Source of the DNA: Pelobates cultripes
Lineage: Eukaryota > Chordata > Amphibia > Anura > Pelobatidae
Direction: 5' to 3'
Length of the DNA: 64,000 nucleotides
Assembly: GCA_933207985.1 (NCBI GenBank)
Contig: OW240918.1
Span: 16,220,063-16,284,062, forward strand
The notes beneath the pieces were generated by a model. That model was not told the origin of the DNA. It ran no database searches and saw nothing but the letters and a program-made list of their open reading frames with translations. Position numbers and translations under genes: made by a program. Shown piece by piece: positions 11,221 through 22,800 of the stretch. Every line of letters starts with the position of its first letter. Position 1 is the stretch's first letter.

Positions 11221-11940
11221 ATACGTGTCTGTATATGTGTGTATTTGTATACATGCATGTGTGTGTGTTTGTGTATGTTTGTCTGTATGTATCTGTATGA
11301 ATGTTTCTCTGTATGTGCATATGTATGTATGTGTGTGTGTATGTCTGTCTGTATGTCTGTCTGTCTGTATGTGTGTGAGTATGTCTGTGTGTGTGTGTGT
11401 TTGCATGTGTGTGTGTATGTTGATCTGTTTGGCTGTATATGTGTGTCTGTGTGTTTGTATGTGTGTCTGTATGCATGTATGTGTGTTTGTGTGTGTGTGT
11501 GTGTGTGTATATGTATATGTGTGTATGTTTATCTGTATGTGTCTGTATGAATGTGTGTCTATGAATGTTTCTCTGTATGTGTATATGTATTTATGTGTGT
11601 GTGTGTGTGTGTATGTCTGTGTCTGTATGTCTGTCTGTTTGTATGTGTGTCTGTATGTGTGGGAGTTTGTCTGTGTGTTTGTATGTATGTGTGTATGTTT
11701 GTCTGTTTGTCTGTATATGTGTCTCTGTGTGTCTGTATGTATGTATGTGTGTGTGTGTGTGTGTATGTGTGTCTCTGTATATGTGTTTGATGTGTTTGTG
11801 TCAGTGTGTGTATATCTGAGTGTTTGTGTCAGTGTGTGTATCTGAGAGTTTGTGTCAGTGTTTGAATCTGTGTGTCAGTGTGTATCTGAGTGTGTGTGTG
11901 CGAGTGCATATTTCTGCATGTCAAGGTGTTCATGTATGTT
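11221..11940. repeat. TG-rich compound microsatellite
   Basis: About 700 bp of interleaved TGTG, TATG and TCTG units with no other base structure. Several frames of up to 206 codons run through it, made only of Cys, Val, Tyr and Ser. They reflect the repeat and are not genes. Confidence 0.92.
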
Positions 11941-12666
11941 TGCGGGCTGTGTGTGTCTGTGGTTTGGGGGGTGCGTGAGTGCGATCGCAAGAGGGCTTGG
12001 GGGGGTGGGGGGCGGGCGGCGCTGGAGATGTCTAAGAGCCACCTCCCTGAAATGCATTTTTCCAAGTTGGGATGTCTGAGTATTATCCTCAGCCAAGCTA
12101 CTTTAATCTGCTATCTGTACTATAACTAGAGCAGTATGAGCGTCCCCAGGTCCAATTAAAGGTTCTCATGACATTTGCATAAATCTCTGCAGCCAAGGAA
12201 TACTTTGAGATTGGAATACCCAGCAACGTGGTTTTCTATTGTGACCTCACTAAACATTGGACCAGACTGAATCAGGTTCCTTTAGGCTGCATTCATCTTT
12301 TGCCACGTTTTTGCCCCTTAATTTTGGTTTAAAAGAATAAAACAAAAAGCAAGAGCTATACTTATCTTTATAAAACTGAAGCAATTATTGTGCAAAGTTT
12401 AAAATAAAGTGAAAGTTTCATGAACATTCTGTCACTTTCCAAAGTGATAGTGCTTTGCCTTTATAAATATCGACATGTATTTTGTGATGTGAAAAAAAAG
12501 ATGGAATCGGACAATTTAGGATTTCATCCAGATTATATTTATTTACACACATTTGTTACTATCTTATTGTGTACATTCAGTGTTTGAAATACTGTATACA
12601 TTGGATAACGTCACTTAAACATCACTATATACAGCATACAGAGAGCCTGCCCTCTACTGGCATGTT

Positions 12667-12766
12667 NNNNNNNNNNNNNNNNNNNNNNNNNNNNNNNNNN
12701 NNNNNNNNNNNNNNNNNNNNNNNNNNNNNNNNNNNNNNNNNNNNNNNNNNNNNNNNNNNNNNNNNN
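12667..12766. other. Assembly gap (100 N)
   Basis: Exactly 100 N, the conventional placeholder for a gap of unknown size. It lies in the region where the missing downstream exons of gene B could be. Confidence 0.98.
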
Positions 12767-12954
12767 ATTTTACATTCATTGTGAAGCTGCATTCTTAGTG
12801 AGCTGTCCAGGAGGTGGGAGGATCTGGGAGGGAGGGTCTGCTGCTGATTGGCTGGAATGTGTCTGCTGACTGTGAGGTACAGGGTCAAAGTTTACTCAAT
12901 GATGAGTCTGTGGCGAACCGTTCGCCAACCATTCAGCGAACCGTTCGGGGCATC

Positions 12955-13195
12955 ACTAGTGACAATGATTTTGTCCACAAAAAAATGAGATTTTGTATTC
13001 ATTATTGTCTATTGTGAAGTCTTTTATTTTGGAGTTGTTTCTTATATTGTTGGCTAGTGGCTCAATAGACAATATATAGAGTAACGTGGACAGGGGACAT
13101 CCCTGCCTAGTGCCATTTGTTATCTTGAACTATTCAGAGGATATTCCCCCTCCTATCTTTCTTGCCTTAGGGTGTGTATACAGAGCCCATATTGT
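12955..13195 (-). mobile_element. LINE reverse-transcriptase fragment
   Basis: About 240 bp nearly identical to 1727-1970 in the LINE ORF2 (same strand), covering the degraded RT box region. It is truncated at both ends, so it is a second copy or a local duplication of the same LINE. Confidence 0.8.
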
Positions 13196-13653
13196 GCATA
13201 CTGCATTCAAGAAAGCTGCCACGTTTCTGTTACAATCAATATCATCAAATATTAGCAAACATGAATACTAGCAAATGTGAATAAGTTCACATTCAGATTG
13301 CTGTATATTCAATCTGTACACCTTTCCAAATATACAGACAAAGAAATAAGATCCCAAGTTTCTCTTCCTCCTCATCCATTATGGAATTCTGAAATAGACT
13401 ACCCGACTCTTCGCTATTCCGAGCGTGCATGCACATGGTAGGAGTTGTGAGATACAATAGTCTCCATTGGATGCGGGTAAGCTATGTGTATAGTACTACT
13501 GTGTGCAGTCTTTACTGTATTGCTAAGATGGGAAAATGACTTATTTTTTTAAATCTTTCAAAATATTTGCTCTCTAGTTGGCTAGTACAATGTACTGATG
13601 GAAATTGTTGGAAATCTGTGGGATCTTCCTCAAACTGTATTCCAGTCACTCAC

Positions 13654-13856
13654 CGCCAAGTATGTCCTTGCTGCTTCTACGTCTTGCTGCTTGTCTGGGT
13701 TTATGCCCTGTGCCCAGTCTGTATTGATAGTGATGGATATAATGCCCCCCTGTTTAGCTCGGTAGTTATCATTATAAAGGTGCCAAGCTTCAGCATGAGC
13801 TTTAATGAGGTTGTGAGCAGCCACATAAGGTCCAACACCAGGCCGTGAAGAAATTC
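13654..13856 (-). CDS. LCT: Gene B exon 12: domain IV
   Basis: [20 protein letters not shown], then [20 protein letters not shown]. The normally conserved WAEPRxP reads WAQGINP. Donor GCG/GTGAGT. This is the last gene B exon I can find; the expected next exon (…GGWFAxPIF) is absent down to position 1. Confidence 0.92.
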
Positions 13857-16800
13857 CTAAGCAAATATATAAACATGATAAACAAACTCGACACTCATAT
13901 TAATTTTTGCGCCCATGTCTCCTTGTCGCTCTGATCCTTATGACACTTTTTATGATCAGAATTTTGACCACCCAGCTTTTGTTTTGTTGTATTATTTATT
14001 TTAATTTTTTTCCAATGTGCATTACCTACAGCAAAGTAGCTAAATAGGAAGTGAAATATCCAACTCCCGCGATAATTTTAAAAACAATGTTTGCGTTTTG
14101 CCTCACTTTTTAGGGAATAGAGATACATTTAATTGTCTGCCAATTACAAATACTTTAGCAACTTGTAGTAACCCAGTCAGGCATTGTGTTGTGAAGATGT
14201 GACTATTCACTAAACTCGGCATAGTAAAATGTAGCTTAAAAAACAAATCTTTAAATTTTTTTTATCTCATCTACAGTCATAGCTTGGCTATTTTAGTGTA
14301 CATGTTACAATTGTATTTCCAATTCACTGTGTAATGAATTATCCCCATAATGATGGTCCGGAATATTGGGCAGTGTTCTAAAAGTGGGGCAATCGCTATG
14401 GTAACAAACAAAATCAGCCAGGACATCCTGTTGGTGATTACACAACTTTTACATGTCTGCACAATTTTTCAGATCATATTTACTAGATATCCATCTCGGG
14501 GTGATCCTATTCCTGATTAATGAAAGCGTTTTTCTTGTTTTTATTTATTTATTATTTATTTTGAGAGAGAGAATAACCCCCTCCAGCACTCTCAGCTAAT
14601 CAATGCTAACAGGTTGGAGAAAATTGGCATGAAAAACGCAGAAGTATCTCTTCGGTATTATCAGAATGGCCACGGAGGGTGGGTGATTGAACGGCAGCCT
14701 ACAGACATCAGAAGAAACCCCAGTGGTTGACAAACCATTCCAGTGCCTCTTTACATTTGTGTGACTAACCATGCATGTGTTTGCATAGATCAGGAGGTCC
14801 ACAGAATGATCTCTCCCATTAAACCCCTAATGGTCATTATGGTCATTATGAATTTATTACCACACTGGCTAGTGTTCTTACCTGGAGCAAATACGCCGTA
14901 ACCATAACCCAAATTGGCAACAATGTATGGCTCATTAAGTGTTATCCAGAACTTCACCTTGTCTCCCAGTCTGTCGAAAAGCAACCCCGAATATTCCTTA
15001 AATCTTTGCACAATAGTTTCATTCTCCCAGCCCCCAACATCTTGCAGAGCTTGCGGCAGATCCCAGTGATAAATTGTTGCCTGGAAAAAACGTGCATGTT
15101 TTTAATATTTTAAAATTAAATTTTATTCTAACCCAGAAAAAGAACCTTAGTATTTCTAAACTACTGCAAATAATTTTTTTCCCCACATAAAAACTGGAGG
15201 GACGCTGCCTCAAGTGCACCTATAGATGAGCCTCCACTGGTATATTTTCAAAAACAGTTATGCAGAATTCTGCTACAGAAACACAGCTCTTTTTCCAGGG
15301 TAGCTATATATATCTTTAAAGTTTCAATTCATTGCTTAATTCCCAATAATTCCCAGTGTAGTGAAGAACCCAGAGACAGAGTCTCTGTATTCACAATAAA
15401 GAGTGTAGAAGATCCTAAAATGATTTATTACCTGGGGTAAAATATTGGCAGCTAAAAGACCATCAACCAGTCGAATGTAGTAATTGAGTCCAGCTTCATT
15501 CACAAAGTTTGTTGTCCCATCGGGCAGGACCCGTGGCCAAGAAATTGAGAACCTGTAATGGGTAACTTTGAGGTTCTTTATCAGTTCGATGTCTTCTTCC
15601 AGCCTGTAGTAACTGTTGCAGGCCACGTCTCCATGATCATCATTTGCTATTTTGTTTTCTGAATGTGTGAACGTGTCCCAGATGCTCAACCCCTTTCCAT
15701 CTGCTCTCCAGCCTCCTTCAATCTGGAGATTGCAATCAACAAGTTATTATTTATGGATATGTATATGGTGATTACTGTTTTATCTGTCCTATTGTTTTAT
15801 CTTCCTCTTTCAGAATCTGTTCTTCTTTTCTTAATGTCTGATCTATTTCTCTTTAAAACATAAGACACAGGGGACTACTTTGTATTATGTATTTCTCCTA
15901 CGTGTGACAAACGGTGGACTTTAAGACAAACTCCACTTCCTTCATCAAGTTTGTCAAGCTAACAGAAGAAGTGGAACTTGCCTTAAGCTCCACCCTTTTT
16001 CAATACCGTTTTTTAAATTTTACACTAGGCAGCTTCTTCTGAAAGCAGCTGGTTATTCTAAAAAGAAAAATCAGTTGTATAATTCACTGCCAGACTAATT
16101 AGGGTGAAGGAGTAATGCCTGCCAGTGCCAGGTATTTGTCAAAGATGCTGGAGGACAGAACCTTGCTGCTAATCCCCCTATTAGTTAGGCAGCATGGCAG
16201 GATTGCTGCTGTGCAGAATGTGCTTGTTTTCAGTAATTCTTTAGTTGAGAGCCCAGAGAGCATTGAAAGCACGGTGTTTATGGGTAGAGAGTTGAGGACA
16301 TAACCTGACATTGTCCCTGCTCCTCTTCAACATGCTACTGTCCTATCCATCCTTAAAAAAGCCCTCTCTTGACCAGGACCAGTCTTCCCTTTCCGTCTAT
16401 TGTGCCATATTTTTGCTCCCTTTCTCCTCAAAGATTTTAGAATGACTTATCTTTACATGTCTGGCATGATCTACTGAGACCACTCTGATTAAAGTAACAA
16501 ATTATCTAATCGCAGCTAAATCCAAAGGCCACTACTCTATACTAATTCGTTTGGACCTCTCTGCTGCCTTTTACACTGTTGATCATGTCCCCCTGCTTCA
16601 AACTCTCTAATCCCTCAGTCTTTGTGACATTGTCCTCTTGTGGTTCTCCTCCTATCTTTCCCAATGTTCATTCAGTGTCTCCTTAAAAATAACACCTCCT
16701 CCCCTCATCCTTTTTCGCTTGGAGTCCTCCATACTCTGTCCTTGGTCTCCTTATGTTTTCTTATTATACTGTCTCTATTGGCAAACTTAATTATTTTGAA

Positions 16801-19800
16801 TTCCTCAGCCACCTGTGCGCTGATGACACCCAGATAGGTCTTTCCTCCCCTGATCTCTCCCCTGCTTTCTGATACTCAATCTCTCTAAAACAGAGCTTCT
16901 TATTTTTCCTCCTCATATACTATTACCCCTCTTTCACCATCCCTTCAAGTTGGTGGCACTTGCATCAGCCTATCCTTGCAAGCTTGCTGTTTAGGTACTA
17001 ACTTTAAAACTTGCCTCACGTTTATGCCTCACATCCAGTCTGTTACCACATCCTGCCAATTCCATCTTAAAAACAACCGTGTCCACCCCTTTCTTATGCA
17101 AGATGCTGCTATGGAGCTTGTCCATGCTCTAGTAATCTCTTGTATGGAATATTGTAATTCTCTCCTAATTTGGCTCCCCAGAAGCCATACTGCTCTGCTA
17201 CAATCTGTAATGAATGCTGCTGCTTGACTGATTTTTCTCTCCTGTCGCTCCTCTCACACCTCACCCCTCTGTCAATCCCTACACAGACTTCCTGTACCCT
17301 ACAGGTGTAAATTCAAAATGCTAACCCTTACCTATAAAGCACTACACAACTCTAGTCCTGTTATATTTCTTCACTGATTCGTAGGTATGCCCCTTCTCAG
17401 TCTCTCCGCTCTGCCCATGACCTTCTCCTGTCCACTGTTCGCACCCTTATTGCTAAGTAACGCTTGCAGGACTTCTCACGGACGGCTCCCTTCCTTTAGA
17501 ACAGCCTGCCTACCCCATCAGACTTTCCCCTATCAATCGTTTAAGAAGTCCCTCAAAACCCATCTCTTCAGAAAAGCTTATGGCCTCCGAGAGTAACTAT
17601 TTCACAAACCTATCCTAGTAAATGTGTGATTGCATAATTTTGTGAGGTTTCCTATGGATTCTCAGCTCAGATTTATCAACAAGTAAATGTTATTTTGCGA
17701 TAACTTTGCTGTGTCTGGAGAAATGCAACTAGTGACTTCTTCTAGCAAATTAACTCATTAGAACTTCCAATGCTTTTATAACTCCCCCAATTATGTTTCA
17801 TTTCTATTGTATGAGTTCATGTCTATATTTCACTTTAAGCTATTTCTAGATTACTTACCTGGTAGGATGAGGATGCTACACCCCAAGCAAAGTTTGAGGG
17901 GAACTCCCCATAGAGAAACTCATCTTCATTGTCCATGGGGATGCCATTGTTTTGGATTATATTAGCATAGTATATAGCAGAACGTTTAGGGGTCCTTGGC
18001 CGGTTAGGGTCCTGGAAATCCACATTGTGCAAACCGAATCGCAAAATATGCCCATATGTCCATTCAAAGGTATCCATGAGAGACCAGGGACTGTATCCTT
18101 TTAGATTCACCCCATCGATACTCTGAGCTGCACAGGTAAAAGGTATGTATAAATAATCCTGTCATATAACAATACTCTGAAATCCCTTTAATCTGACTGA
18201 AATCCCTTTAATCTGAATCCCTTTAACTCAAATTCACTTTGAATTCTATCTTTTGTGAATAACCCTCTATGACTTATTTGATGGTTAACTAACCACTAAT
18301 AAGTATTAATACAAATCAATTATTGTTACATACATAAATACGAGGTCCAAATGTGGAGCTAATTTTAGAATGTTTTTTTAAAACATGCTTTATAATACCT
18401 ACCCGTTTTCTAAATGCAAAGGCTCATACCTCTTAATATTTTATCACATGTATATCTACCACAATATTTATTGAATTTATATACCATCAAAACAACAATT
18501 TTCTCTAAAATATCCAATTACTTGTAGATATTAAATACAAACTATATGTAAGTAACATTTTTGGCAATTTAACTATTTACAAAGTTCCCAACTGAAAACA
18601 ACTATTTACCTTTTAAAGCTTCATCAATGTAGGTTTTGTAGTAAAATATACGCTCAGTGTCATCATAATCTGGTTCCCTGGGTGTAGCCACTCCATTTTC
18701 AGTGATATAAATAGGAACATCTTCATATTCTTCTTTTATCCAGTTTAGCAGTCTTCGGAGTCCCCAAGCTACTGCCCTGTGATCTGCAAGTGCTGTACCT
18801 GGCCATTCAGGATGGACTTCTTCCAATACATCCATGTCTCCTTGGCGAGATGGTGGGCTAATCCTCCATGTTTTGTGAGAAATCAATTTCGAGGAGTAGA
18901 TGTTAATACAGAAAATGTCAGCTGTGCCCTGGATCTGTGCTTTTTCTTCTTCTGTAAAAACAGGAAGCCTGGAGGATTTCAGACCCTCCAAGTCACTTTT
19001 ATTTGCCACTTGCCATTTCATAACTTCTGGGTAGTCACCGTTTTTAAAGATGGGGTGAGCAAACCACCCTAACGTGAACTGTAGATAGCGGTCAGCTGCT
19101 TCTATATCCTTTAGATTACTGGGGTCTTTGGGTTCTGCCCATTCTGTATTGAGGCTCAGAGAGATTACACCTCCTTGAGTTGGCCGATATGTCTTGTCAT
19201 AGGTATGGTAGACCTTGGCATGGACTTTCAACAGGTGGTGAGCTACTCTGTATGGTGCATAACCAGGGTCACTGGCTTGTGGTGGAAAGTACCCAAACCC
19301 ATATCCAGCTGTTACAAAACTGAAGGGTTGATGAAATGTCATCCAAAACTTTACCCGATCTCCAAAGGTTTGAAAGCAAAAATCTGCATAACTATGAAAG
19401 GCTTCACCCACCATGTCATTCTCCCAGCCACCTATGTCTTGAAGAGCTTGAGGCAGATCAAAATGATACAGTGTTACCATAGGGGAGATATTGTTTTCAA
19501 GTAGGCCATCAATAAGTTTGTTATAATATTCAACCCCTTTAGCATTAGGGGTACCTTGTCCATTTGGAAAAATTCTAGACCAAGACAATGAAAACCTGTA
19601 GCTTTTAACCCCTAAGGACCTCAGCATATACAGGTCAGCATCTAGTCGGTGATAACTGTCACAGGCAACATCCCCATTACCATTCTCAGCAATATTACCA
19701 GGAACATGGGAAAATGTATCCCAAATACTAGGTCCTTTCCCGTCAGCATTCCATCCACCTTCAATCTGATAGGAAGAGGTTGAAACCCCCCATTTGAAGT

Positions 19801-22800
19801 CCTCTGGCATTGTGGCATGAAAATACATGTCTCTTTCAAAATACGTTTGACCTGAAAATTTTTCCCACACAACCTTTGCTTTTGAAGGAACATCTGATGG
19901 AGGTAGAGGAGCTAATCTTCTTTCATGGGGCCATCTTGGAGTTTGAGCAACAGCCCTGCTTTGCTTTACCAGTGGAAAACCATTATGTTCGATGATGCTT
20001 GAAAATAAATATGCAGATTCTTTTGGAGTCCTCTGTCTGTTAACATTTTCAAAGTTTACATGGTGTAAGCCAAACCTCTGACTGTAACCGTGAGAGCCTT
20101 CAAAGCCATCCAGAAGGGACCTGACATTGTATCCATTGACTGACACACCATCAATTGAAACAGCTGTAAATCATTTAGGGATATAAACGTTACCAAGGAT
20201 GTGTTCTCCATAATCAGCTGAATATATAATACACAATTAAACAATGAACAATCAAGTACCCAAAAGTAATAGCACATTAGCTTACAGTGATATGTCTTAT
20301 AAGCTTAAATTTATATTAAAAATAAAATCAACATATTTTAATAGTGCTTTATATTGTGCTCTTTTCCAATTTATCATAGGTAATACGAGGACAGAGGGCT
20401 AGAGAACCCTGCCTGGGATTTTAAATCCAACATTTTCACACTTTTGAGCAATCATATGCTGTCTCTAATTTGTGACACAAAGGAAGGGAGGCAATTTGTT
20501 ATCCAAGTGCTGTGCAAATTCACATTCAAGAGGACAGCTGATGTAAAGGGGTGCAAGGAGAGAATGGGAGTCAAATCTATGTGTCTGCAGAACTTTATCT
20601 TCCATGATACAATTATCTAAAAATAGAGGTAAAAGTCAAACCTGTTTAACATGGTTGCAGAATTTCTTGCAAAAATTTAGATTTTTCAATAAATCTAAAA
20701 ATAAAAGGTCCCTCCTTTCACCTCTCCATTAACTGTCTTCACGGAGCTGAAAGGAATCATTCATCATTTTTAGATTTATTTTTTGACATACACCTTCCTC
20801 TTCTAGATTACTCTCCTGCTCTCCATCAAAGCAACACCTACCTCCCGTCCACCTATGCACAGAGGATGGTGGTTAAGTATAGCGCCAAAGACTGCTGCCT
20901 GCATATTCCTCCAATCTCATTTGTTTAGTTAGCCTCCCACCTGTTGTGCATGTTGTTGATGAACATCAATGGGAAACATTGTCTGCTCCTCTTACATATC
21001 TAGTCATTCTAAAGACAAAAATTGAATTGGGGCACACCGGAACATGTTTTTCTCAGCAATGGTGCTTCCATAGAGACCAAAATGTTTACAAAATACAGAT
21101 TAAGAAACAGCGCATACATAGAAAATACAGTTTTAAATGTAACAAGGCTACTTAAGTCATTGTGCGCTTAAATGAGTAATTGTTTTGGAAAACAAGCACA
21201 ATGTGGTGTACTTCTAAGTGCCTATGATCTAATCTTTTAGTTATTGCCTATGTTACCTTTTAAAACCTCGTTGATGTAGGCAGCCAAGTAATCCTTTCTA
21301 GCTGTGTCATTAAACACCTCTCCATCGTATGTTGTCGGCATTCCGTTCCCAGTTATGTATATCTTCAGGTTGTCTTTCACATACTCCTCCTTCACATAGT
21401 TTAGCAGTCTTCTGAAACCCCACGGGACCACTTTAATCCACGAAGAGGCAGTCTCAGGCCATGATGGATCCACATGTGATGTAAAGTCCCCAATGTTATG
21501 GTATTCAGGAACACAGCTGGTGCTAGGGGAAGCTTGGATCAGTCGAGATGTATAGTGGGAGATTCCTAGGAAATCAGCAGTGCCATGAATGTAGGATTTC
21601 TCTTCCTCTGTGAATACAGGCAGTGGGAAAACTGTGCTGGGACACTGCTGGTTTTTCAGTTGAATCTGGGTTTTGAGACCCTCGGGGTAGTCACCATTAA
21701 TTAATATTGGATGGGCGAACCAACCGAGCATGAAGTGAATATAGTGCTCTGCTGCTTTCACATCCTCTGTGTTATTAGATGTCTGTGGCTCTGCCCAATC
21801 AGAGTTCAAAGAGATTCCCACCTGGCCCTGCTGCTGGGAGCGATATTTATCATTGTACACATGCCAGGCTTTAGCGTGTGCTTTCAGGATGTTGTGGGTC
21901 ACCTAACAGGAAAATGCAGGTCAACATTAAGGCATCAACAGAGGAATGTCTACCCTTAAAAAAAAAGAATTTGCTAAAAAGTAATACATTTATTGGTGAT
22001 CATCACTAGTTTTCACTATATGCAACCATTATATGGCTAAAGGTGGACAGTGTCAGAGATTAGTGATGATGGGACGTCCACATGCATAATTGAATGTTCT
22101 ATTTAAGAAAGTGTTCTGTATCATTTGCAACACTGAAATATCATAGAAATTTCCTTAATTGCTTTACGTTATATTTTTAGTATTGTTCATAATACATTCT
22201 ATTAAACTTACCTTGTAGGAGGCACTTCCTGGATCTTTAATGCCAGGGGCATGCTCTCCAGTGCCATAACCAGCATAACTAACAACCCAAGGTTCATGGA
22301 ATGTTAGCCAAAATTTCACCCGGTCACCAAAATGTCTGAAGCAGTAATCGGCATAGTCCATAAAGGCATCAATAACGATCTCATTCTGCCAGCCTCCGAG
22401 GTCTTGCAAGGGTTGGGGCAGGTCCCAGTGATACAAGGTGACCATTGGTTCAATGTTTGCATCTCGCAGACGGTTGATTAATTTATTGTAGTATTTCACT
22501 CCTTTGGCATTCTCTTTAGTGTTGAACCCTGTTGGGAAAATCCTAGCCCAAGATAAAGAGAACTGATATGTGTTGGCCTGCAAACCCTTCAAAAGATACA
22601 CATCATAGTCCGTCTTGTAGTAGCTGTCACTGGCCACATTGGCGGTTGCGTTGTTATCTGCATGGTTATTCTGGCCAAATGTGTCCCATATGCTTTCTCC
22701 TTTCCCATCTTCTGCCCAACCTCCTTCCACTTTGAAGGCTGCAGTAGATGTTCCCCATGTAAAACCACTGGGAAATGTGCCCTGGTGGAAGGTGTCTCTC

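Noticed and set aside
11221..11845. Cys/Val-rich frames of up to 206 codons
   Set aside because: Pure TG/TATG microsatellite translation, present in several frames on both strands.
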